From Marinifilum breve (GTDB lineage Bacteria > Bacteroidota > Bacteroidia > Bacteroidales > Marinifilaceae), in NCBI RefSeq assembly GCF_003202155.1, contig NZ_QFLI01000012.1, positions 82,055 through 146,054 on the forward strand: a DNA stretch of 64,000 nucleotides, given 5' to 3'. Shown one piece after another: positions 27,482 to 35,521 of this stretch. The notes beneath the pieces are model-generated. The model made no database searches, was not told the origin of the DNA, and saw nothing but the letters and a program-made list of their open reading frames with translations. Numbering within the stretch: position 1 is the stretch's first letter; each line of letters begins with the position of its first letter. A program made the translations under genes and the position numbers.

Positions 27482-29443
27482 CTACTCATGATAAATTCCA
27501 AAAGGAACCGGAATTGTATTTACTGTAATTTTTGTACTAGCCGATATTTGAAGTGTTGGATCTCCAGCCATTCCTCCATATTCTACGATATATCCCTTTG
27601 GCTGATATACTCCACTATCAGCTCCAGTTATAGATAAATCATTCCATGAGCCATCAATACCTACTGTAGGATCTGTTATGTGTGCATAATCTTCGTTACC
27701 AGCCTGATTTGGTTCACCAGTATTCCAAAATGCCCAATTCGGAGAACTTCCTCCTGCGGTACCATTCCAAAAAACAGTTCCAGACTCAGGACCAGTAACC
27801 CACCTCCATTCACCCTCAACTGCAGCATCACTCGCACCAATCCAACCTGCTCCATTAATTTGTGAACCTGCCAAATCCGACTCTTCCTGAGAAGTAAGTG
27901 TGGCTAAATACCCTTGAAGACCATAATAAGATCTTAAGGCAGCCGCATCGCGAGCGTCATCCCAACGAATTCCTACATCAGGTACGAACTCATAAAAGTG
28001 ACCTGTTTGAGCTAAAAAATTTGCCTGTTGAAGCGTTATTGTAAAGGTTCGCTCACCCAAACTTGGAGAAGCATTACTGTTCGAATACATCACTGCTGAA
28101 ATTGCAGCTTCAAATTCTGCAAATGTAGCCGGGCCTGTTAAGGTTATTTTCCCAGAAGATACATCCCAACTGCTTGAGATATTTGCTTGAGAACCTGATA
28201 AACTTAAAACATCCTCACCTGATACATATCCTCCCGAAATTTGAATAGACATCTCTTCAAGAGTGGTATCCGTAACATCCGGATCTGTAATTGATATTGA
28301 TTCTACTACTGAAATTTGAGGATCTCCCGTACAAAAGCTTTGATCCCCCGAAGCCGTTATCACAGGTGGGGCACTAGAGGTAGAAGTCCCTGAAACAACA
28401 ATATTATCAATATAGTGGTGTTCATCCGTGTAAGTATTTCTCATACGCACTCTTAAAACCAAACTACTCCCATTAAAAACACCAGCACAAGATTTTACAG
28501 GTATAACATCATCTGTAAAGTATGGATTGGACTGAAAACGCACAAAACCAGCTCCATCAAGAGAATAAAGCACTTCTATATAATCGTTTGTTTCCAATGA
28601 GTTTCCTCCTGAATCAAACCATGATCCAATATCCATATTTACTTTTACATCTTTATAATCTGAAATATTTATAGTATTTGAAGTCCATATCGCAACATTA
28701 TCAACATCAGTAGCTACCAATCCCGAACCTCCTGATCCATTCTGAGGATAATTTCTTACACCAATCGTCCCTTGTCCGTTATTACTGACTGACCATCCCT
28801 GATTTATTCCTTCAAAGTTCTCAGTCCATATATTATCAGAACCATTAGCACAAGGACTTAAAGTTGCATCTGTTGAATAAGAAATTTCCAAATTATCAAT
28901 AAAAACATATTCATTAGGTTCCCAGTCTCCCCAACTTAATGTATTAGTATTTATAAACCTAACAGTCGTATTTGACGAAATATAAGCTGATATATCCAGA
29001 TTAAAGACACCATTTTGCGTTCCTTTAAATGATCCTATCGTAACAAATGGTCCATTCAGCGCACTAGATACCTGAACATTCAATTCCTCACCACTTCCTC
29101 CACTTTGATCGAGTCTAACAGTTTCCCAATTAAACCTAAGGCTAGCAGAAGTAGCACCAACACTATTAAGATTAAATGTTCTTTTTACCCATTGACTATT
29201 TCTAGAAATATCTTCAAATCTTAAACGCGATCCATTAACCTGAATTCGACCTCCTGTTGCACCATTCGAATCATTAGATTCAATCCAATTGGTACTCCAA
29301 TTCTGAGTTCCATCATTGTTATCATACCTTCGCAGTCCAAACTCATCACGCACGGTTTCCTGAGCGAAAATTAAATTCGCATTAAATAATAGATAAGCTA
29401 AACCGATAAAAGACTTTAATCTTAATAAAGTAGAAAAACGCAT
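27482..29443 (-). CDS. Secreted C-type lectin domain protein
   Basis: This 653-residue protein has a signal peptide ending at IFAQ (about residue 28). The N-terminal half (about 30-350) contains two jelly-roll segments that look like carbohydrate-binding or MAM-like folds (for example VRFINTNTLSWGDWEPNEYV). A cadherin-like or fibronectin-like stretch follows (about 365-480). Residues of about 482-624 are a C-type lectin fold with the calcium-site signatures EPN (NTGEPNQAGNEDYAH) and WND; EPN sites usually prefer mannose-type sugars. The chain ends ITVNTIPVPFGIYHE without a sorting domain, again in a linker-like tail. It is the first gene of the minus-strand surface region and has its own promoter 20 bases upstream. 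Confidence 0.88.
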   Translation of the reverse strand: MRFSTLLRLKSFIGLAYLLFNANLIFAQETVRDEFGLRRYDNNDGTQNWSTNWIESNDSNGATGGRIQVNGSRLRFEDISRNSQWVKRTFNLNSVGATSASLRFNWETVRLDQSGGSGEELNVQVSSALNGPFVTIGSFKGTQNGVFNLDISAYISSNTTVRFINTNTLSWGDWEPNEYVFIDNLEISYSTDATLSPCANGSDNIWTENFEGINQGWSVSNNGQGTIGVRNYPQNGSGGSGLVATDVDNVAIWTSNTINISDYKDVKVNMDIGSWFDSGGNSLETNDYIEVLYSLDGAGFVRFQSNPYFTDDVIPVKSCAGVFNGSSLVLRVRMRNTYTDEHHYIDNIVVSGTSTSSAPPVITASGDQSFCTGDPQISVVESISITDPDVTDTTLEEMSIQISGGYVSGEDVLSLSGSQANISSSWDVSSGKITLTGPATFAEFEAAISAVMYSNSNASPSLGERTFTITLQQANFLAQTGHFYEFVPDVGIRWDDARDAAALRSYYGLQGYLATLTSQEESDLAGSQINGAGWIGASDAAVEGEWRWVTGPESGTVFWNGTAGGSSPNWAFWNTGEPNQAGNEDYAHITDPTVGIDGSWNDLSITGADSGVYQPKGYIVEYGGMAGDPTLQISASTKITVNTIPVPFGIYHE

Positions 29444-29463
29444 AAGCTAATAATTTTCAGAAC

Positions 29464-29471
29464 CAAAGATA
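29464..29471 (-). promoter_or_regulatory. -7 promoter box for the lectin gene
   Basis: On the minus strand the sequence is TATCTTTG, matching TAnnTTTG, with a leader of only about 14 bases to the start at 29443. Confidence 0.5.
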
Positions 29472-29567
29472 TACTTCTTCCAATTTATAAATAAATATTT
29501 CAATATTCCCACTTACGCAAGAAAAGATATTTTGTTTATTTGCAATATAATTCAGATAAAAATTCAG

Positions 29568-30269
29568 ATGCAACATAACAAATACAAACACATCTTCTTC
29601 GACCTTGATAGAACCTTATGGGATTTTAATGCGAATTCGGAAATTACCTTAAACCAATTGTACCGAGATTACCAATTGCAAAACATTTTTGGAAGCTTTC
29701 TGTTTTTTAAATCACGCTTTGAATACCACAATGGCAAACTTTGGAATGCCTATTACCAAAACAGAATCAAGAAGGAAGATTTGATGTATAGAAGGTTCTA
29801 TCTGTGTTTGAAAGAATCGGGAGCAGACGATTTAGATTTGGCAAAAGAAATCGCCCAGGATTTTATTGAAATAAGCCCTTTACAAACCAAAACCTTTCCC
29901 AAGGCACATGAAATGTTACAACAACTAAAAGAAAAAGGGTACCAATTGCATATTATTACCAATGGATTTAACGAGGTACAATACAAGAAGCTTACAAACT
30001 GCGAACTCATTTCTTATTTTACCGAAATCATAACATCGGAAGATGCCGGGGCTAACAAACCCTCACCCTTGATATTCGAATATGCATTACAAAACACAGG
30101 TGCCACAACAAGTAATAGCCTTATGATTGGTGATGACTTAAAAACCGACATAGCAGGAGCAAGAAAATCAAATATTGACCAGATCTATTTCAATTCGAAT
30201 AAAACCAAACACAATGATGATGTAACTTACGAAGTCAATGAATTGATAGAAATCACAAAAATTCTGTAA
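29568..30269 (+). CDS. HAD-family nucleotide phosphatase, YjjG-like
   Basis: The haloacid dehalogenase-type hydrolase begins MQHNKYKHIFFDLDRTLWDF, where the two aspartates of DLD are the nucleophile and general acid. The frame is open further upstream from a TTG at 29532, but that TTG sits where promoter elements are expected and adds no conserved residues, so I use the ATG at 29568 (233 residues). Later motifs are IITNG (motif II) and MIGDDLKTDIAGA (motif IV), with a lysine in AGANKPSP between them. DRTLWDF and the overall pattern are close to YjjG-type 5'-nucleotidases that remove non-canonical nucleotides; the substrate cannot be proven here. It is monocistronic and divergent from the surface region. 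Confidence 0.85.
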   Translation: MQHNKYKHIFFDLDRTLWDFNANSEITLNQLYRDYQLQNIFGSFLFFKSRFEYHNGKLWNAYYQNRIKKEDLMYRRFYLCLKESGADDLDLAKEIAQDFIEISPLQTKTFPKAHEMLQQLKEKGYQLHIITNGFNEVQYKKLTNCELISYFTEIITSEDAGANKPSPLIFEYALQNTGATTSNSLMIGDDLKTDIAGARKSNIDQIYFNSNKTKHNDDVTYEVNELIEITKIL

Positions 30270-30352
30270 AAAGCACTCAAACCTTACAATTTAAAATTAC
30301 TTTTTAAGATATTTTAACAATTCATAAGCAAAAAATGCCGAAGAGCATGTTT

Positions 30353-30379
30353 TTTGCAATAAAACAAAACCTATATTTG
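30353..30379 (+). promoter_or_regulatory. Promoter of the small RNA candidate
   Basis: TATATTTG at 30372-30379 matches TAnnTTTG exactly. A TTTG at 30353-30356 lies 15 bases upstream, somewhat closer than usual for a -33 element. Confidence 0.6.
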
Positions 30380-30385
30380 CAGCGG

Positions 30386-30587
30386 TAATTGTGACGGACA
30401 GGCTTGGTAACCCTTCCGTTCTTTCAACATCATTAAGTTTGTATGTAACTTCCATAAAAATTCTAATGGGTTAGTAAAAGTTACAGGGTTAATAGATATA
30501 CAAATGGTTAATAAAATATAGAGTTAGACTATACAAACGATGTTGAACTTAAGGCTGTGTTTAGGGGACACAGCCTTCTTCTTTTTT
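30386..30587 (+). ncRNA. Structured small RNA of about 200 nt, 6S-like candidate
   Basis: No protein is encoded here, yet promoter, structure and terminator line up. Near the 5' end ACGGA...TCCGT forms a hairpin (about 30393-30420). Then TTCAACATC (30423-30431) pairs with GATGTTGAA (30539-30547), and after a five-base bulge GTTTGTAT (30437-30444) pairs with ATACAAAC (30531-30538), making a long rod that closes a large, partly open middle. At the end AAGGCTGTGT and ACACAGCCTT (30551-30577) form a ten-pair terminator stem followed by a T-rich tail. A rod with a central bubble and about 200 nt of length fits 6S RNA, which binds RNA polymerase; a Bacteroidota 6S type has been described. The identity is an inference. 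Confidence 0.65.
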
Positions 30588-30593
30588 ACCTTA

Positions 30594-30753
30594 TCCACAA
30601 ATGGACACGAATTCACTCGAATTTATATTACAATCTATACAAACTACTTGTGTTAATCCAAGGATATTTTTTTTAATCCACGAATACACTCAAATACACA
30701 CGAATATTTGCAGGGATTTATTTGTGTCTATTCGTGTCCATTTGTGGACTTTT
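30594..30753. repeat. 19-bp inverted repeat and first copy of a 15-bp direct repeat
   Basis: TCCACAAATGGACACGAAT (30594-30612) is repeated exactly in inverted form at 30730-30748. The DNA between holds further ACGAAT and TCCACG words. CATTTGTGGACTTTT (30739-30753) recurs in direct orientation at 31156-31170, on the other side of the GxxExxY gene. Confidence 0.85.
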
Positions 30754-30755
30754 AT

Positions 30756-31136
30756 TTAAAGGATTATTCTTTTATACTGAAGTCGAGTTGTGCCAAAATT
30801 AATAAGTAATGCTATTTTCTTTTTTGTGGCCTTCAAATAGTTTAAAGTCTGAGAAATGTGTTCTGAGTGGATTGAATCTGTAGCTTTTAGTTCTACGATT
30901 ACTTCATTAAAACACAAAAAATCAGCAATGAATTTCTTTTGCAAAATGTTACCTCTGAATGAAATTTCCAATATTTTTTCTTTTTCAAATGGGATGAGTT
31001 TTTCGTCAAGTAAAATTGCCAAAGCTTCTTGGTAAACAGCCTCAAGAAAACCACATCCTAATTCATTGTGGACTTCCATTGCCGCACCAATAATTTGATA
31101 ACATTCATCTTTGAAAGGGAATTCTTCAGAAATCAT
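30756..31136 (-). CDS. GxxExxY protein
   Basis: This 126-residue protein has the family signature G-C-G-F-L-E-A-V-Y (GxxExxY) at about residues 27-35, then ILEISFRG, KKFIADFLC and VIVELKA, the last two being the aspartate and E-x-K of a PD-(D/E)XK nuclease-like fold. Members are very common and often multicopy in Bacteroidota; no biological role is established to my knowledge. The gene is bracketed by a 15-bp direct repeat two bases after its stop and 19 bases before its start, and by related inverted repeats further out. This suggests that gene and repeats travel together. It has no operon partner. Confidence 0.88.
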   Translation of the reverse strand: MISEEFPFKDECYQIIGAAMEVHNELGCGFLEAVYQEALAILLDEKLIPFEKEKILEISFRGNILQKKFIADFLCFNEVIVELKATDSIHSEHISQTLNYLKATKKKIALLINFGTTRLQYKRIIL

Positions 31137-31155
31137 TTGTGTTTTTATTTGAGTT

Positions 31156-31254
31156 CATTTGTGGACTTTTTTTTCGCCCTTCATCTGTCTATACTAATCC
31201 ACGGATAAGAATATCAGTAGGAATTATTTGAGTAATTTTGTGTCCATCCGTGGA
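31156..31254. repeat. Second direct-repeat copy and a 9-bp inverted repeat beside the GxxExxY gene
   Basis: CATTTGTGGACTTTT at 31156-31170 repeats 30739-30753. TCCACGGAT (31198-31206) pairs with ATCCGTGGA (31246-31254). The words TGTCCAT and GTGGAC are shared with the repeat on the other side. Confidence 0.75.
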
Positions 31255-31259
31255 CAACA

Positions 31260-32528
31260 TCACGTTTTTCTTTTCTTTTTCTTTGCTGCAGGAAATAGTA
31301 CATTATTTAGAATCAAACGGTAACCTGCCGAGTTTTTTTTCAAATTCAAATCGGTTGGAGGATCTCCCACCAAATGTTGATAATCTTCCGGATCGTGACC
31401 TCCATAGAAAGTCCAGGTTCCTTTACCGAACTTGCCATGTATATAACGAGCCTCTCCTGCCGATTTATTCTCCCCCATAATTAACACTCCAGGCTTAATT
31501 AAATCCTTTTTAAAAGCTGTGGTCTGTCCCATGAATCCCTTAATCATATTTCTATGATTTTGACACAGCATTGTAGGAACAGGATCCCATTTGGCTGAAA
31601 AATCAAAAAGGGTAAAATAATCTTCGTCACGATTTACTTTTCGGGTTAAGGTTACATCAATATCCGAAAATTCATACACATATGGATTGGTTTCCAGCTT
31701 AAAATCAGTAAATGCGAATGTTTTATTATAATCTAACTTCTCTTGAGCGTGCTCATCTATTGGGTCTCCATCGAAAACATGATTGCAGATATCCGTGTCG
31801 TCTGCAGCCAGGGTAATATCAAAAGTATCCGTTGCTGAACACATGGCAAACAAAAACCCACCATTCTCAACAAACTTTCGAATGGTTTGCGATACAGCTT
31901 TCTTTAAATCTGAAACCTTAGAGTATCCATATTTTTTAGCTCTTGTCAGATTATCTTTCACCTCATCCTTATACCACTGCATATTTCTATAAGAAGCGTA
32001 AAATTTACCATGCTGTCCGGTAAAATCTTCATGATGCAAATGAAGCCAGTCATAATCTGATAGCTTATTGGTCAAAAGCTCATCATCATATACAATATCA
32101 TATGAAATCTCTGCATAGGTTAGTGCCAATGTTACAGCATCATCCCAAGGCTTTTTGCCTTTAGGAGTATATACAGCTATTTTGGGAGGTTTCTCCAGTT
32201 TAATGGCATCCATATTGGCTTCGGGAGAAGAAATTTCATTCATGATCTGCGAAACATTGGCATCAGAAACTACTGAATAACTAACGCCCCGAATTTTACA
32301 TTCATCCTCAATATTTTTGCTTAATGGCAATAGAAAAGAACCTCCTCGATAATTCAACAACCAATGAATTTCATGATTATTTTGTAAGGTCCAATAGGCT
32401 ATTCCATATGATTTTAAATGATTCTTTTGTGAATCATCCATTGGAATAAGGATACTCGCCGAGAAGCCAGGAATATAGGCTAAAAGGAAAAAAAATAGGA
32501 TCAGATGTTTTCTTGAGAAACTCTTCAT
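31260..32528 (-). CDS. Secreted protein of the family often labelled 'asparagine synthetase B'
   Basis: This 422-residue protein has a signal peptide (hydrophobic segment of about residues 9-22, cleavage near FSA). It opens SILIPMDDSQKNHLKSYGIA and NYRGGSFLLPL, which I recognise from a Bacteroidota family carrying the database label asparagine synthetase B. I see none of the features of that enzyme: no N-terminal Cys nucleophile and no SGG ATP loop. It does show a glutaminase/ThuA-like core: HLHHEDFTGQHG, a nucleophile-elbow-like GGFLFAMCSATDTFD, and a C-terminal GKFGKGTWTFYGGHDPEDY. A periplasmic or outer role is likely; the substrate is unknown. The C-terminus is very basic (KKKKRK). Confidence 0.75.
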   Translation of the reverse strand: MKSFSRKHLILFFFLLAYIPGFSASILIPMDDSQKNHLKSYGIAYWTLQNNHEIHWLLNYRGGSFLLPLSKNIEDECKIRGVSYSVVSDANVSQIMNEISSPEANMDAIKLEKPPKIAVYTPKGKKPWDDAVTLALTYAEISYDIVYDDELLTNKLSDYDWLHLHHEDFTGQHGKFYASYRNMQWYKDEVKDNLTRAKKYGYSKVSDLKKAVSQTIRKFVENGGFLFAMCSATDTFDITLAADDTDICNHVFDGDPIDEHAQEKLDYNKTFAFTDFKLETNPYVYEFSDIDVTLTRKVNRDEDYFTLFDFSAKWDPVPTMLCQNHRNMIKGFMGQTTAFKKDLIKPGVLIMGENKSAGEARYIHGKFGKGTWTFYGGHDPEDYQHLVGDPPTDLNLKKNSAGYRLILNNVLFPAAKKKKRKT

Positions 32529-32595
32529 AGGTACAATCGAAAATTGATTTAATTCGAAAGTACAAAATCACAATCTAAAGGAAAAACGAAATCAT

Positions 32596-34131
32596 TTAAA
32601 ATGGAGCAGCATCTTCAAAATCGCTACCACCAACAAGACCTGCATTAGGATCTTCAAAACCACCTCCTGAATCCATATTCATACTAGAACTAAAGGTTTT
32701 AACCTCTTCAGGCCCTTCTTCTCCAAATGGATTCAAACTTTCGCCTTCTAAATCCATAAATCGAGCCAACTGATTACGGAATCGTAGCTGAATATCCCCT
32801 ACTGCACCATTACGATGCTTTGCAATAATGATATCAGCAATACCAATTAATGAGTTTCCTTCGGCATCTTCAGTAATACCATAGCGTTCCGGACGGTGAA
32901 TAAATAGAACCATATCGGCATCCTGCTCAATCGCTCCAGACTCACGAAGGTCGGAAAGCATCGGTTTCTTCGCATCACCTGTACGCTGCTCAACACCACG
33001 GTTCAACTGAGAAAGTGCAATCACCGGAATATTCAACTCCTTTGCAATGATCTTTAACTGACGCGAAATCAAAGATACCTCCTGTTCACGATTCCCTCTC
33101 ATATCGGAACCTGCTGTCATCAGCTGCAAGTAGTCAATAATCACACAACCAATATCGTATTTGGCTTTCAATCGTCTACATTTCGAACGCAATTCATAAA
33201 TAGACAAACCTGGTGTATCATCTACATAAATTGGAGCATCAACCAAATCTTTAATTTTAACATGCAGTTGCTCCCATTCGAAATCTTCCAGTTTACCATT
33301 TCTTAGCTTCTCTGATCCCAATTCGGTTTCACTGGAAATCATACGTTTTACCAGCTGATCTCCCCCCATCTCCAGAGAGAATATTGCAATTGGTGCTTTG
33401 TGTTCCACTGCCATATTTCTCGTCATAGAAAGAACAAAAGCTGTTTTCCCCATAGAAGGACGAGCCGCAATAATGATCAAATCCGACTTTTGCCATCCAG
33501 ATGTCATGCGATCTAAAGCAGTAAAACCAGAAGGCACACCACTTAAACCATCAGGACGCTTACCTGCCTCAACAATTTGGTTAATTACCTCATCAGCCAA
33601 CGGACGAATGTGCGCAGATTCCTTTTTGATATTTCCCTCTGCAATATCAAAAACTTCTTGCTGAGCTTTATCCAATAAATCGGCCACATCAATACTATCA
33701 TCGAAGGCTTGATTTTGAATATCGGAAGAAACGCGAATCAATTCACGCTGAATGTGCTTCTGAGCAATAATACGTGCATGAAACTCGATATGAGCCGCTG
33801 ATGCTACACGGTTTGTAAGCTGAGTAATATAGAATGGTCCACCAACATCATCCAAAGTCCCTTCTCGCTTTAACTCCTCTGTTACAGTTAAGATATCGAT
33901 AGGCTCCTCTTTGGTAGAAAGATTCATAATTGCCTTATAAATCTTTTGGTGAGCATCTTTATAAAAAGAGTCGACTTTCAACAAATCCCCAACCGAAATA
34001 ATTGCATCTTTCTCTAACATTAAAGCACCTAAAACTGCTTCTTCAAGCTCTACCGCCTGAGGGGGTACTTTTCCGTATTCAAGATCAATTTTATTTTTCG
34101 ATTGATTTTTATAATTGTTTGCTCCAGCCAT
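32596..34131 (-). CDS. dnaB: Replicative DNA helicase
   Basis: DnaB is the hexameric helicase that unwinds DNA at the replication fork. The 511-residue protein has the N-terminal helical domain (about 25-130, beginning PPQAVELEEAVLGALML), a linker, and the RecA-like C-terminal ATPase: ARPSMGKT Walker A at 223-230, CVIIDYLQLM Walker B, ALSQLNRGVEQR and DLRESGAIEQDADMV. The length exceeds the E. coli protein because of an acidic C-terminal tail rich in Gly, Glu and Asp, as in other Bacteroidota. No intein is present. A -7 promoter box lies about 90 bases upstream of the start. Confidence 0.97.
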   Translation of the reverse strand: MAGANNYKNQSKNKIDLEYGKVPPQAVELEEAVLGALMLEKDAIISVGDLLKVDSFYKDAHQKIYKAIMNLSTKEEPIDILTVTEELKREGTLDDVGGPFYITQLTNRVASAAHIEFHARIIAQKHIQRELIRVSSDIQNQAFDDSIDVADLLDKAQQEVFDIAEGNIKKESAHIRPLADEVINQIVEAGKRPDGLSGVPSGFTALDRMTSGWQKSDLIIIAARPSMGKTAFVLSMTRNMAVEHKAPIAIFSLEMGGDQLVKRMISSETELGSEKLRNGKLEDFEWEQLHVKIKDLVDAPIYVDDTPGLSIYELRSKCRRLKAKYDIGCVIIDYLQLMTAGSDMRGNREQEVSLISRQLKIIAKELNIPVIALSQLNRGVEQRTGDAKKPMLSDLRESGAIEQDADMVLFIHRPERYGITEDAEGNSLIGIADIIIAKHRNGAVGDIQLRFRNQLARFMDLEGESLNPFGEEGPEEVKTFSSSMNMDSGGGFEDPNAGLVGGSDFEDAAPF

Positions 34132-34219
34132 ATACCTCTTAAATAATTAATTCAACAAATTCCAACACTTTCCCTCTCTCACTTCATCATTCAAATTCGT
34201 GTCGAAAAATTTGAGAATG

Positions 34220-34227
34220 CAAAGATA
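34220..34227 (-). promoter_or_regulatory. -7 promoter box for dnaB
   Basis: On the minus strand the sequence is TATCTTTG, an exact TAnnTTTG match, giving a leader of about 80 bases. Confidence 0.45.
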
Positions 34228-34314
34228 AAGATAGAAAATTAAAATGCCATAATTTGATTTTTTTTGCTCTTTAAAACGAGTATTTTTAAGCCACATTTAT
34301 CAAGAACACAAAAT

Positions 34315-35130
34315 ATGCTTTGCTTTCCAAATGCCAAAATAAATTTGGGTCTTAACATTATTGAAAAAAGGCCCGACGGATTTCATAATATAGAAACAGT
34401 TTTTTATCCAATTCCACTTTGCGATGCCCTGGAAATTGCAGAATGTGACTCTTCAAAACAATATGAATTTACCTCATCTGGAATTCCCATTGATATCGAT
34501 CCTTCGGAAAATATTGTGATAAAAGCTTTTGATTTAATTGCTTCAAATTTTGATATTCCTCCAACAGCAATTCATTTACACAAAAACATTCCTTTTGGTG
34601 CCGGACTGGGTGGTGGGTCAGCTGATGCTGCATACATGATTAAAATGCTGAACGATTTTTACAAACTAGGCATGAACTTCCTACAAATGGAAGAGTATGC
34701 AATTCAAATCGGTAGCGATTGCCCTGTGTTCATAAAGAACCAACCCGTTTTTGCAGAAGGCAAGGGAGAAATTTTCTCTTCCTTAGAGCTTGACTTAAGC
34801 GGATACCATATCGTCTTAATAAAACCTGATATCCACATCAGCACTCCGGAAGCTTATTCGGGCACTTCCCCTAAAAAGCCTGAAAAATCAATAAAAGAAT
34901 TGATCAGTTTACCATTGGCAGAATGGAAGGAAAATATTTTCAATGATTTTGAAGATAGCATTTTTCCAAATCACCCCGAACTGGAAACTTTGAAAGAAGA
35001 ACTATATGAATCGGGTGCCATTTACGCAGCAATGTCGGGAAGTGGTTCCAGCATGTTTGGCATTTTCGACAAAGAGCCAACAATTCAGGAAAACTGGAAG
35101 AAACATTTTATCTGGAGCAGTATGTTATAA
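34315..35130 (+). CDS. ispE: 4-diphosphocytidyl-2-C-methyl-D-erythritol kinase
   Basis: IspE phosphorylates CDP-methylerythritol in the non-mevalonate isoprenoid pathway. The frame is open from a TTG at 34264, but the family begins with the block PNAKINLGLNI, so the ATG at 34315 is the right start (271 residues). It is a GHMP kinase: substrate loop KRPDGFHNIETVF, ATP loop PFGAGLGGGSADAA, then GSDCPVFI and the C-terminal glycine-rich AAMSGSGSSMFGIF. It is monocistronic and convergent with the acyl-CoA carboxylase pair, with which it shares a terminator. Confidence 0.95.
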   Translation: MLCFPNAKINLGLNIIEKRPDGFHNIETVFYPIPLCDALEIAECDSSKQYEFTSSGIPIDIDPSENIVIKAFDLIASNFDIPPTAIHLHKNIPFGAGLGGGSADAAYMIKMLNDFYKLGMNFLQMEEYAIQIGSDCPVFIKNQPVFAEGKGEIFSSLELDLSGYHIVLIKPDIHISTPEAYSGTSPKKPEKSIKELISLPLAEWKENIFNDFEDSIFPNHPELETLKEELYESGAIYAAMSGSGSSMFGIFDKEPTIQENWKKHFIWSSML

Positions 35131-35152
35131 AGATCGAATTAGAGCAAATAAA

Positions 35153-35179
35153 AAGGGATTGTCATTACAACAATCCCTT
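35153..35179. terminator. Bidirectional terminator between ispE and the biotin carrier gene
   Basis: AAGGGATTGT and ACAATCCCTT form a perfect ten-pair stem with a seven-base loop. The minus strand continues with a run of T residues, so it mainly ends the carboxylase operon; the plus-strand side is merely AT-rich. Confidence 0.8.
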
Positions 35180-35200
35180 AATATTTTCATATCAGAAAGA

Positions 35201-35509
35201 TTACTCAATCTCTACCATTAACATTTTGTTAGGGACTTTTACTCCTTCTTCAACATGAATCTTTTTAATAACACCGTCGAAAGGCATTTCGATCTGATTC
35301 TTCATCTTCATCGCTTCAAGAATCATTAAGCTTTCTCCAGCCTTTACTTCCTGCCCTTCTTTAACGAAAATTTCAACAATTGTTCCCGGAATGAAAGAAT
35401 GAAGATGTTTAGGATTTGGTCTTTCCCAATTTTTTCTACTCTCAAACTTCTTGGTTAATTCTGTTTTGTATACAGTACCATCAACGTTGAATTCTTTTAA
35501 ATTTTCCAT
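35201..35509 (-). CDS. Biotin carboxyl carrier protein of an acyl-CoA carboxylase
   Basis: This 102-residue protein is mostly a biotinyl domain. The biotin-accepting lysine is K68 in EAMKM; the hammerhead strands IPGTIVEIFVKEGQEV and PFDGVIKKIHVEEG flank it. The first 35 residues are a charged N-terminal extension without a membrane segment. It lies 12 bases after the carboxyltransferase gene and carries CO2 between the biotin carboxylase and carboxyltransferase active sites. No biotin carboxylase gene is in the window, so the third subunit must be encoded elsewhere or the pair works in a decarboxylase. Confidence 0.92.
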   Translation of the reverse strand: MENLKEFNVDGTVYKTELTKKFESRKNWERPNPKHLHSFIPGTIVEIFVKEGQEVKAGESLMILEAMKMKNQIEMPFDGVIKKIHVEEGVKVPNKMLMVEIE

Positions 35510-35521
35510 AACGAATAATTT

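Noticed and set aside
8892-29443. Polysaccharide utilisation locus
   Set aside because: No SusC/SusD pair, TonB receptor or glycoside hydrolase is present; the region encodes adhesin-like and T9SS proteins only.
29532-29567. TTG start for the HAD phosphatase
   Set aside because: It lies in the promoter-like TTTG-rich stretch; the ATG at 29568 gives the usual N-terminus.
34264-34314. TTG start for ispE
   Set aside because: The conserved PNAKINLGL block sits five residues after the ATG at 34315, as usual for IspE.
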